Positions 12,291 to 24,136 of a stretch of DNA of 64,000 nucleotides are shown in pieces. Position numbers and translations under genes: made by a program. Below the pieces are notes generated by a model that was not told the origin of the DNA, made no database searches, and was given only the letters and a program-made list of their open reading frames with translations. Source of the stretch: Casuarina equisetifolia (lineage: Eukaryota > Streptophyta > Magnoliopsida > Fagales > Casuarinaceae); the NCBI GenBank assembly GCA_028551475.1, contig CM052360.1, forward strand, positions 20,742,682 through 20,806,681, read 5' to 3'. Position 1 is the first letter of the stretch. Every line of letters starts with the position of its first letter.

Positions 12291-15200
12291 TTAACTCAAA
12301 ACTTCGTTGTATTTAAAGACACAATCATAAAGCCGTCCTCCAAGAAACTGGGCGACTTCAGGATGTTTCACCTACATATGAAGATGAGAAGAAACAGAAA
12401 ATTGACATAAATCAACGTACTCAGAAAAGGAAGCGAATAGAAAAGTAACACAGATGAAACTATTACCATTCCAATCTTGAGCGAGTCACACTTAAATTGT
12501 GCATAAAGATTTGTCTCTATTCCACGACCCTGCCAGAAGCAATCTTGGTTATACTTTAAGAACTAAAAAGAAGCAATGTCATTAAAGATTTTATGAACTA
12601 GAATATCTTAATCACTAATGCATCTTACATCCAAAGATGTGTGTTTGTGTGTGGCAGTTCGTTCAGTCATGGACTGTTCCCCTAAGCTCTAATGATAGGT
12701 AAATGTGCTGTCTGAAGGAGAGGTAGGTAACTTGTATGTTATCAAAAACTTCTCTCCCAGCAAATTTTCAGACACTGAAACTTACGTAAGCCACGAAGAA
12801 AAATGACAAACTTAGTTTGCTGAAACCTAACCTCATCTGACCAAAGAAAAGAAAAAAATAAGAGAGGGTAGCTTTCTAATTGACAGGAATCATACTTTGT
12901 TGCAACTAACCTTCAGGTGGCCAAAGAAAAATAAATAAATAAAAGAGATAGGTTTCCGACAGGAAATTATACTTTTCATTTGTCTCATCCTTTCTTTTTC
13001 CTTCTCTTGCTCCTTTATCCATTTTCCCCTTAACAAATCTTTCTATTCCCAAAAGATAATTATCAATCGGTGTCAGATGCAGTTGCAAATTCTACTACTA
13101 AATTTTCTTTCCCGAAGCACTTAAAAGATGGTACTGGTAGTTTGTCTAGATTTCCTTTTTTTAAATCACACAGAAAACCTTGATCCCAAACGAACCCCAC
13201 CCTTTCTATCTTTCTTATGCTTCCATAACTTTGAACAATATCTCTCACAATATCAACACAGGGGATAAATATAAATCAATTCTGGCTAAGATGTAGTAAG
13301 TGATATACAAGTGGCCATTTGAATCATCCAGTTTGGTTACATATTGTCAAAGGTCATTTCAACACGAGAAACAAGAATGAATATCACCCAGAACAGGGGA
13401 CTACAACGCCAGTCGCTCCTGAACTGGTACCAACTTACCATCCCTTCCAAGATAACAAGGTCTGCATCATTTGCTAGATAGGCAAGCTCTTGTGAAATTC
13501 TGGCAAGATCAATTACCTGCAAGGAATTAAAAGGCACAAGTACTTATCGCATCTGTTGCAATTTTCTATTTATCAAAAGGAAATAATATTCATTCGTTCA
13601 TCTATGGTAATATCAGTGATCCAATAGATTAAGGAACATCTAATGCAAAATAAACAAGCACTTTCTTACCGGTAAATCATTGCCAGAGTTGGCAATTAAA
13701 AGATTTGAAGTATCAACACCCATGAGCTTCCCATCTTCATCCTTCAGCTGGTAAATTGGCAGTTACAAAATCAGGGCCAAACAAGATTCAGGAATTAACG
13801 CAATTCTGAGTCTTTTTCGTTTCTATTACCTTTGATATAATGTCAATCAGTTCAGGGTAAGTCACATCATTTATAGAAGGCAAGTCATTGGCGGCCAAAA
13901 CAACCTGCAGGGAGAAGGCCATCATTTCAAACAATGCCCACATTACAATCATACGCAGGGTAGGTGACACGTGACATTAACAATGGTCAAACCTCCCATT
14001 CGGCAAAACATTCCAGATACAATCCTAAATGCAAAATTTGCAATTAAAAGAAAAAAAAAAAAGGAGTGGGAGGGAATTTTCCTTTGATAGACCACTAGAA
14101 GATAACAATGATTGAAAACCAGCTACTAACCAAATCAAAAGGAAACAGACTTAGCCAATGGGCCATGTGATTTCTGAAAACATGAAAAAGAAGCACACTG
14201 CTCATACTCTGGGGTTCATATTTGGAGGCACACGAACATTTTCAAATAATGTTATGGACTATGTTACTGAATCTTTCCCAATAATACGACAAGTAAACAA
14301 TGGAAGTTCAAAATTCTGGATAAAACGTACATAATTTTTCTTGAAAGGATATTCCACACGGACTCTGAACTTAGAAGAATTGAAAAATAAAAACAAACCT
14401 GTGTCCCTTGTCGGAGTAATTCTCTTGCAAATGGCAAAATACCCAAAATGATATCTGCACCAGAATTATCAACAAAAATGATAGCCTGTCATGACAATAA
14501 AAGGAGGTAGTTAGTAAACAAGAACCATTTATAAATGTATCAACATAGAGATATATGTCAAAGATGTTAAGTAAGTTAAATTGCACACAGAACTTGCCTT
14601 CTTCCAGGTTTTCTTGCTCCACTTCAATTTGAATGTGTCCAAGTCATCAATAACCCAAGGGCGGGGAACAAGATTTTGACAACTAGCCAAAAATGACATT
14701 CCGTCCTTTGAGAAAACCTCTGCAAGCTTAAGAATTGAGAAAACAGAAATTCAAGTTTAGTAACTTGAAAACCATGGAGGCAACTGACATGTTACAGCAA
14801 TTCTTTTTTAGTAGTCTCCATGTTGCAAAAGCATAAGAAAGGATCTACACCTTAATGCTGAGGCGACAGTCATTTCTTACTTTAACATTATGCAGTTTCA
14901 AAGCCCTAAATTGTTCCATACTATTTTCAATTTCGGAAATGCCGCATTTTTTAGAATTATAAATTCATTGACCTAACATAAGTAACTCCATGAGGACGAA
15001 TGAAAAAAATAAAATAAAATAATAGCGTCTAGAAGCAAAGAGTAGTTGGATTCTTCTTAAAGATGATGATCTAATGAGAAGGGATACAATAGCCTACGGT
15101 TAAAAGCAGTATATGGCAGTAAAGAGATATTTGTAGCAAATCAAAATTTCGCGACGCAGAAGAAAGACCTACCTGTGCAGAACCAAGGTCAAAAATGTTT

Positions 15201-16191
15201 CCTGCAAATATTCCTCTCACCAGATTCTCCACCCGCTTGCTTACATCTTCAATGGCATCATTAAGACCAACTACTGTTGGGAATAGCGATATAGCCTTTG
15301 CATTCTCTTCATCCTATTAAATTTTCAAACAAAACAAGCAGCTTTATCAGTGCAAATGGAGAAAAACATGTCACCAGCCAACATTTTAGATAACTGTTAC
15401 AACCGAAGATAACATGCAAACTACAACTGAGCTATACGACCCAAAGCTATAAGTGAAGCTCTCTGGAGTTATTTATATGGCCTTAGGACTTAACTTCCAT
15501 AGTTCAGGACTTACCTTGACTTTCTTGAATATGTCTCTGAATCCCAATTCTCTAAGGACTAGCTCACGAAGTCTGCACAGAAGCTAAGATATCCCAGTAG
15601 AAAAGAAGAAAAAATAAAAATTTCAGTGACTCTTACCATATACCATAGGAAAATAAGGGTCAAAAGTGGCAGAAACTTTCTAAGATTGGCTTACAATGCA
15701 ATCAGGTGGCCCTCCGTGAGATTCAGGATCTTTCTTGTAGTCCTCTAGTATTTCAGCATACCTTCCATCACAAACGCAAACGCAGAAAACGCAATCAGAA
15801 CCCTCCTAGCGTCTAAATCAACGCGATTTCATCACTAACAAGCGACAGCTTAGAGAAAACCACACCTCCGAGCAAAAATTTCCGCTTTAGCACCAGCATC
15901 AGGAACTGTAGGATCACTCTCCGCTCGCTTTCTGCAATAATGATGAATGCATCAAACAGAGAGCACAGATTTAGACCAAGCTCAAAAATCCACTCCTGAG
16001 AAGAGAAATCAAAAGGCCTACTTGAAGGAGGGAATGGAATTGAGGAAGAGGTCGATCCAAGCAAGCTCCGTAGGGGTGGGCTTGCGAGGGTTATCGGAGG
16101 GGAACCGGTAGGGGATTGTGCAGGCTCTGTAATTCGACTCGATCGGCGTCGGGAGGAGCGGAAACGGCACCAGTTCCGACGCGCTCTCCAT
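12291..16191 (-). CDS. DUF89 damage-control phosphatase (At2g17340-like)
   Basis: A metal-dependent phosphatase of the DUF89/ARMT1-like family, subfamily II, related to the C-terminal domain of PANK4. Members are thought to remove 4'-phosphopantetheine or damaged phospho-metabolites in coenzyme A metabolism, in the cytosol. Twelve exons join in frame: 16191-16022, 15931-15866, 15761-15695, 15583-15515, 15313-15173, 14726-14598, 14485-14399, 13904-13830, 13747-13670, 13516-13439, 12529-12467 and 12371-12291. They give 367 residues, the length I recall for At2g17340. The start [11 protein letters not shown] matches the family, so the Met at 16191 was preferred to one ten codons upstream. Key sites are [12 protein letters not shown] with Asp220, Asn221 and Asp225, [12 protein letters not shown], and GMGRGIETN. 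Ten introns are GT-AG; the donor after 14598 is AAG|GCAAGT, a GC-AG intron. Confidence 0.93.
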
Positions 16192-17394
16192 CCTGAATCT
16201 CTCTCTTTGCCGTCGTATCACAGAGAATCAATAGCAGAGAAACTGAATTGCGTAGAGGAATAGAATTGCTACTTCAATTCCGTTGCTACTGTATTTTCTT
16301 CCACAACAAGCAAGGGGAGGGTGCTTAATGCCCAGTTTCCCACCGATGATCACACTTTTTCTTTAGTTTCTATTTGGGGAAAGGTCCGAGTATCGATGAG
16401 AAACAGCAAAGGCAAGGATGAAACATTCCTTTTCTTTTTATTTTACTTTTATTTTTTCCCCTTTTCATTTTATTCAATTATTACTTTTTTTTATTGGGGT
16501 AAAAAAATTAAGAAATTTATTTAGAAAAATAACATCTGGAACCCCAAACATTTACGTGATAAATTTTCTTTTTGGTTTTTTCTTACTACTCTTTTATTTC
16601 CTTTTTTGTTATATCCTTTTAAGTAAATGTAGTTTATTGATTTTATTATATAAACCATCTAGTCATCAGAATTTTTTATTAAGAATACTTGTTTTACAAA
16701 ATCTTTACATATGTTTTTCTTAACAACTCAACTGCAGCCTAATATGAGTAATTATTCGAGTATGCAAAAAAGCCAAAATCTTTTATTACGTCACAAAATT
16801 GACAATGCTGAATAAAAATTACTTAACATGCCTTTTTGGGTATGTACTTGTCCATAAATAACTGAATAGAGTAATAAGACAATAATTATGAAACCTAATT
16901 GTGATTACAATGGGACACTAGAATTTGGGTGCATAAAGGGACTAACTTCTTGTCTTAAAAATAATTGGTAATTGAAAAAGATATCTAAATATATAAGGAA
17001 GTTATCATGTCATAAAATTAATACTACCAAGTCTTTTCTTATTAATTTTTTCAAAAACCAGACCTTGTTGATCTATTCCATATAGGATGAAGATTAATAT
17101 CTTAATCTACCTTTTTTAGTATATGTATTTATAAATCCTTAACTATTAATCAGCATTTCTTCAATAAAAAATTATGAGAATAACCCCAATGAGAACAAGC
17201 TAAACGCTACTTAGACCCCCCCCCCCAAAAAAAAAAAAGAGGAAGATTCAATTACCAATAAATAAACTTTACTCCCAGTCAAATTGATATTGAAAATATA
17301 GTAAAATCCAATGGTTTTTGTCAGCAACAGTGGAAATCTTCAGATCATACAGCAATGGAGCAAGTTATAGCATGAATACCATCTAACATCAGAA
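16192..17394. other. Intergenic: phosphatase promoter and AT-rich spacer
   Basis: 16192-16320 is probably the 5' leader and promoter of the DUF89 gene. The remainder is T/A-rich with a C-run followed by an A-run at 17215-17240. No coding sequence is recognised. Confidence 0.55.
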
Positions 17395-20300
17395 CTAAGA
17401 ACAGGGTGGTGGGATTTGGGTGCCAATGTATTTAGCTCTAACATTTCTGCAAGTCGAAGTAGCATGTTTCTTTCCTGATGTTAGGTCCAAGTGAACATTT
17501 TCAAGGTAGATATTCTGGCATGGCATTCCTCTGCTGCATTCCAGTGCTACAGCTACCTTCGATGATGAAGTCCCCCTTATGTTCTTAAAATATATGTCAC
17601 TGATCTTCACCCTAGATGGTGCCTGCATTGTGTTAAGAGATTTTCCAGTAAGATTTGGGCAAAATATTTATCACCCCATTCTTAATACAACCCCTTGCAG
17701 CCAACTTGAGCGACAGGTTTCATGTTGGGGGATAATGATCCCCTCAAAAACACTTTTGGTACCATGTTTGGTACCTCAAGAGTAAAATATTTTTTTTCTC
17801 TTTATATAAAGAATTTTTAAGTAAGATTTAAATAAGGTGAGATTTTGGTAAAAACTAACCAAGACCATCAATGGAGAACGAGCTTGCATACCATGGAAGT
17901 GCAAGAGGTGAATGGACAGTATGCCTGGTCGATGATAATGGGGTTTGTCACGTTGTTCATGATAATGTTCTCAAATGTCATGTTAGTGGCGGCACTGCTA
18001 CCTGGAGAGTTAGCCCACGTCTTGATCCTTATGCCATTTGAGGTGCCTTTCATGGTACAATCTCTGACTACAAGTCCACTTACATCCCCTTCATTCCGAT
18101 ATCTTCCCAAACTTCCAACACTATCGTGTACAACCATTTACAAATGCGTTAAGCTTACCATCTGCATATAAAACATGAACATCTCCAAGTGAATATCTAA
18201 GTTAAAGCGAGTGCAGATTTCAACAGTACCTGATGCCATGACCAGGACCACAGGTAACGCCAGTGACAGTGACCTGAGAGTTTCCTTGTCCGATTGAGAT
18301 GCAGTCATCTCCGGTACCAATGCGTGATCCGGAAAAGTAGACATTGGAGCTTCGCTCGATGTGGATGCCATCAGTGTTGGGACTGTTTTCTGGGGCCGAA
18401 ATCTTGATGTTCTTCCCTTTGAAGTCCTTGCACTCTACAAGAGCTATGTGAAAGAACTTGCTATTCACCGATGTCAATCCCCTGACCACTGTCTTATTCA
18501 TGCCCATGAATTTCACATTCTGTAAGGACAATCATTACATGTTAGACCTGCATGATCTCCTAAAAGTCTTACAGACTGATGAGATTCAAAGCAACAGATT
18601 TAACAGAAAATTTCGGCCCAAATTTTTCAGGACAGCTAAGATTGCATCATAGAAGTATCATTAGGCTTGCTAAGATTGCATCGTAGAAGAATCATTCAGA
18701 CTTCACTGCGAATCTTTTTCTTTATCCTTTCTTCTATGTATGTGCCTACTTTTCATCCTGGCCATAGATCCAGGCAGGGTCTCCTGCTGCAATCCCCAAC
18801 CTCCCTACTTCGACAGATTTTGTTCAAAGCTGTATAACTGTATGCAATGTGTCAATTACAGCGATAGAAGAAGCAATAGTTTAGGTTTTGTGACCTACTG
18901 TTGGGAGAAGTTTGCATTTGGAATGAGTCGAACATCTATTGTAAGGCCAGGCTTTAGCACCTTGGCCATCAAAGGTTCCACCTCCGGTCAAGGTTAGGCC
19001 CTCCACCCATCCAAATTCAACCCAACCAGCACTGAATCCATACTTGGACAAGTCTGTTGTAGCCTTCAAATAGCCCTGCAAATCCCTCAAACTCAATCAT
19101 AAATAGATGACTTGATCAAACTTGATGCTGAAGTATACTGATACTTTTAGAGAAAACCAAAACCAAAAGGAAAATGTCGGAAAGATGGAAGTCAGAATCT
19201 TGCCTCCATACAAACAGTTAAGGATTGTACATTATTGCATGGACCTACAAACTTGATGGGACCAATCAAATATCTCCCCTTTGGTATCAGAAGAGTTACT
19301 GAACCTGACGATTCACATGCCTTCTTCCATGCTGCTCTGAAGGCCTGGAAGACAAGTATCAGCAGTATCTTAATTGTTAATTCGAACAAGCTCACAATGT
19401 ACATTATATACTATGCTCAACCACCCATCTATTTCATGAAGAAGGTCTATTAATGAGCTACAGTCATTCCAGATGATCATTTGTGAAATAGGGTAATTCC
19501 TAAATGTAAAAAAATGAGAAAGCAGAAACCGTAGAATAGGAGGAATCCATCAAAAATTCCTAATATCAGAGGAAAGAGTGAAAGCCAAGTCAGCAACTCT
19601 TTTTTCACAGTTTCAGATGTAACGACCAATATAAGACCAAATTTTAGACAATGTATGTGGAAAATTATCGAACAGAACAGATAATCTTCAAATTTCTGAC
19701 TGGACGTGTATGAGAAAAGCAAAGGAAAACTGACGAATTTAAAATTACTAGCAAAGCTTTAGAGTGATACTAAGATAACGTATCCTGGTGAATCTCTTTT
19801 AAGTGATTTGGGATCAGAAAAAGATGACTCCTTGATTTTGAGGAAGAAGACATGAACTGTGTGGCTTGGCATACATCACCTAATTTAGAAAAAACTTGAA
19901 GGTTGCGGCCATTAATTACAAATGGAATTTGATTGCAAGTAAAAACAAAAGCTGTTATACATTAAATTCTCAGAAGCTGAAGCTAGTCTATAAGTCGTCA
20001 GGAGCACAAAATGGCTGAACATTGCCTGCTGGAAGGGTTATTTATGAGACATGAACTCAGCAGAGCCTGAAAGAACCAAAGAAGAAAATGATAGCAAAGT
20101 CACAAATATTGTAGCTTCATTTGCTCCCACTCCTGTTACAGTAGTTGGGTTTTGAACTCCACCAACTTCACTAAGTTGCTCTGGCACTAATGTAAAATAA
20201 TTAACGACTTCTAGATGGGGGGGAATGACTTTGGTATTCCACCCTTGATTTAAAGCAAAAACAAAGAGAAAAACAATGCTGGTGACCCCAATAAAATTGT

Positions 20301-20609
20301 CAATTTTTTTCGAATAACTGAAAGAATTCTGAACTAGCAAGCTAATTCTTTGTTTCTGCACAGAAAGTCAAAGAGAGGAAAACAGACCTGAGTATCATCA
20401 CTTTGGCCATCTGCTCGAGCCCCAAATCTCATGACATTAAACAAACTAGATCTCCTCCCTCGGTGATGTAAAACGCAACTTCTTTGCGCTCCAATGCCTT
20501 GTAAAACTGAAGTTGCCGCTACTTTTGTCCCTCCTCCGCTGCTAAAAACACCATTGAAACAAAAGATGGAGACAACCAAGAAAAATTTGCTTCCAAAGTC
20601 GGGGCTCAT
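17395..20609 (-). CDS. Polygalacturonase (GH28), secreted
   Basis: A glycoside hydrolase family 28 enzyme that cleaves homogalacturonan in the cell wall; it most resembles what I recall of the probable polygalacturonase At1g80170. Six exons (20609-20388, 19344-19204, 19075-18899, 18519-18230, 18120-17892, 17622-17395) give 428 residues. A signal peptide covers about the first 25 residues. All four GH28 motifs are present: SPNTDGIHI (NTD at 228-230), GTGDDCISIG (GDD at 250-252), CGPGHGIS (His274) and GIRIKTW (RIK at 308-310). The catalytic aspartates are intact, so the enzyme looks active. FNVMRFGARADGQSDDTQ near residue 55-74 is the usual start of the beta-helix. Intron 2 has a GC donor (GAG|GCAAGA after 19204); with it the frame and the spacing to GYLKATTDL both fit the family, while nearby GT sites either shift the frame or drop residues. 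Intron 1 is about 1 kb. Confidence 0.9.
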
Positions 20610-21489
20610 TTTTAACAGATGCTTCTGTTCTTTTAACGTTTTCCAGATTGCTAGCTCCGACAGCGTGTACGTTTGCTATGAATTCATTCCTTAAGGGTCA
20701 GATGTTCACCGTCATCGTGCGTGGTGGAGGGTCATTTTGAACATCTTTTTGCGTTTGTCGTAAAGGGCGGGCTTTTTGAGTTACGGTAACTGTCGTTAAC
20801 TCCTTCCTCCACCATCTTCATGGTGGAAAACGTCGTGGGCACTTTTTTTTTTTATCTAAGGTGGCGTTTCCTTATTGGGCTTTCTTCCAATCTCTTTCCC
20901 GAGAAAATGGAAAGGAAAATATAGAACTTGCCTTTTGCGGTTTTCCACTCTGAAAAAGTGTAAATTGAAACATGGATTCTTCTACACGTTCCTCACGTGC
21001 CCACCTCTCAAAGATGTTCAGGTGCTCCATGGAGAGCGGATCGTGCGGTGGCTCTGCAAGAAGTGGGTTCTGTCGAGCCCCTAAAACAATGGCTGCCCTT
21101 CTCGCATTGGGCTTTTGGCCTTAAATCTGTCAACATTTCCACCATTAAGCATAAAAACCCGATCTCATACTGCCCCCAGGATCACTTTAATGTGAAGATA
21201 ACCCTGTGTATGTTACAAGAAAGAGGAGGTTCATAGGGGCAACTAAACTGTTCCATTGATCACGAAATCTATCTTCTACATTGAATCAAACAATAGGCAG
21301 ACAGCCAAATTCAATACACATGATACTGAGACAACTACATGTATATAAACTGCGGCAATCGAAAGGGATGAACCTTCTTGACTAGAAAATTGGCTCGGAA
21401 GTAAGTTTAGAGGACCGAAAAAACAGTACTATCCAACCATTTCTTTGTATCTTTGAATCAGTTTTTCTTTAACTCTTCAAGCCAAAGCC
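20610..21489. other. Intergenic: polygalacturonase promoter and next gene's 3' end
   Basis: 20610-20900 is probably the promoter of the polygalacturonase. 21200-21489 is probably the 3' untranslated region of the coiled-coil gene. No further gene is seen. Confidence 0.5.
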
Positions 21490-22618
21490 TCATTTCTTCG
21501 CCTTAGCAAACCTGAGGCACCGATACTTTTCACCACTAACAGTGATTTCAAGTGCTCCATCTTGATTGTCTTGATTTGATGCAGTTCCCATCAAGACACT
21601 TTTCTCCTTCTCAAGATTTTCTTTCTCCATCTTAAGCCTTGCTTCTTGTCGGGCAATCTCTGCCTGGAAGATAAAACAAAGTCTGAGACTCTATGACATA
21701 AAACTGTCACATGTGATCCCTTTTCACATATTAAATCATGTTGACAGATGGGAAGACATGTAAAGCCCCAAAGCTTTTCCCATTTGTTTGAAATGCAAGA
21801 AAAGCCTTTAACTGTAGAGCAAAACACCGTTCTCTAAATATACAAGTAACTAATGGCTGCCCATCACCACATGTATTGAGCAAGTTCGATTGTCAAGATC
21901 AGATCAATAAAAAATGCAAGTAAATTTCCAGACAAATGTAAACCAGCAGCCTGAGGTGCTGTATTAGAGTGATATATGTTAAATCATCAACTATCTTAAA
22001 TCGTAAATTATATAGTTTAATTATCAGCTTAAGGTTCGGAAACATGATGTTCATAACATATAACACAAACAAAAATCACGTTTATAACCTTACAATTTCA
22101 CATACTCAACTTCTCATCATGGTTTTTCAGAACAACGACATGCAGCGTGCACTTTAGACGTTGATGAGAAAATTATTACTTGCAACATTCATCGACACAA
22201 TTAATCTGTCTCTCGCAATAAGAACAGTGCCAACTCTGGGGAGAAATTTAACCAAAACGATTTTTTGGAAAAACCCAGATTGATTTCACCAATTATAGGC
22301 CACAAGCGACTGGAAAATCCCATACCCTATATGACTGCTCGTCCCAACCTAATACAAGTGGGAGCACAAAAACACAGGCAATCCAAAAATAGCATACCAA
22401 TTGGTGATCTTTCACGGAATGGAAAATGATAGAATTACCTCACGACGAGAGAGCTCGGCCTTCCAAGCGGCCTCCCGCTCGGCGACCTCGCGTTCGCGCT
22501 CCTCGATGTAGCTCTGCATCTCCCTCTCCTTCATGATCCTGTCCTGAATATCCGCGTCCAGCGCTTCTTTCAGCTCCTGCACGAACTTATCGACCACAGC
22601 TTTTATTCTCAAAGACAT
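21490..22618 (-). CDS. Small conserved plant coiled-coil protein (117 aa)
   Basis: Two exons (22618-22439 and 21663-21490), GT-AG joined in frame, give 117 residues. From about residue 20 to 85 the protein is one long charged helix rich in Glu, Arg and Lys (MKEREMQSYIEEREREVAER and onward), a clear coiled-coil pattern. The last 35 residues differ: SNQDNQDGALEITVSGEKY, then a basic end, CLRFAKAKK. There is no signal peptide or membrane segment. I recall near-identical small proteins across flowering plants with no known role. Strong conservation and a long coiled coil suggest a structural or adaptor part in a complex, which is inference. Confidence 0.82.
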
Positions 22619-22935
22619 ATCTACTCTCCAATTTCCCTATCCCTCGCCGGAATCAACCGAGCCAGCCGGCTCCGTTCTTCAACTCAACACTAAAAGAGCT
22701 GTCTCCGGGTATTGCAAACCATCGCGCAAACTAAGAATCCCAGATACAGATATAAAGAAAAAAAACGATGAAAACAGCGGAAAAGGTAGCCTCCTTCGTC
22801 CTTTCCTCTCCTCAAGGCATTAGCTTCCTCAAAGCCACCGCTGGGGAGCGAAGGAAGGAATACGTGCAGTGAGAGAGAAAGTGAATATGGACCTTTTGTT
22901 TCCTTCATCGGTCCTGGGCCTGCTTGGCCCACACC

Positions 22936-22940
<5 letters not shown>

Positions 22941-22987
<47 letters not shown>
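22941..22987. repeat. CT dinucleotide microsatellite (GA on the minus strand)
   Basis: About 23 CT units, 320 bases upstream of the coiled-coil gene's start codon. On that gene's strand it reads as GA repeats, a common feature of plant leaders and promoters. Confidence 0.95.
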
Positions 22988-22990
<3 letters not shown>

Positions 22991-24136
22991 TCTTTCACTT
23001 CTTTGCAGTAAAACCCGCTCTCGACTCAAAGCCTTAATTAGCATGGCTGTAAGCCATCCATTGTGGCAATAAATAAAATTCCCTAATAAATATTGAAATA
23101 AATTTCTTTTGTTTTCCTTTTATAATTCAGGATTTTTTACTAAATTTTATTTGATGGCTTAATTTCTAAAGTAAGGTCAACTCCAAAATATGCTCAAATC
23201 AATCTGAAATGTAGTTGAAGGAATTTAAACCCAAAATTTTTGTTTTGCCCCATCCTTATACTTAACAAAAGTATGGTTATTCATGTTCAGTATTGTTATT
23301 ATTAATAAAATTTGTTAGAGTATTATCTCTGTTTTTTTCAAAAAGAAAAAAAAATCTTGATTTGCAAAATCTCTAATACAAGTCCACGTGCTAAGATTAG
23401 TCAAAAATATAATTAAAAGAATTTGGATTCAAGATTCTCATTTTATAAGATCTCCCACATGAGCTCTCCATAATTATATCTTAAGGACATTAAAATAAGT
23501 TTTTTATGAATTATAATTTAATTTTTATTATTTTTGAAGTAAACTAAATCTATTTGTTACCCAATATCTGTAAATTTAAGCCATTATTCTCTTTAATTTA
23601 TTTGTTGCAAGATTATTCTAAAATTTACCACAAAATAAAAAAGAAATTGACTTTGTATCACGAATTATATACCAAAAATATTTAGTTTATATTTATTATA
23701 TTAAGTATTAAAAAAGTGAAGAATATCTTATACTTATTAATATTTTGTTTGAAAATTTTCTTGAAAATAGAAAATATGTTCATTATTTTATAAGTAAGTC
23801 ATAAGGTAAAAAAAAACTACTTAAATGATATTAATTCTCACTTCTAAAGCTCGAAAAGACATATTAAAATTTATTAATAAATTAACTTATTATACTCCCC
23901 TTAAATACAAATCACACATTATTGATAAATTAAGTTCTAATTGTAAGTATTCATAAATGATAGAAAAGGAGCCCTCCTCGTTCTCTACATATTCAGACTC
24001 ATACTAAGGCGCGAGTTGAAGAGGATTTGGACGTCAAAGCGCCGCGTTTCACACGTTCCGGTTTCCAACAGCGACGGTGCATAATCCGCGATCTTATTGT
24101 CTTTCTTGGTTGCAATGCGCTTGATGGTTTGAAGTC
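22988..24136. other. AT-rich intergenic region
   Basis: Strongly A/T-rich with no frame of interest. The last 150 bases before 24137 rise in GC and are probably the 5' leader of the PPR gene. Confidence 0.6.
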
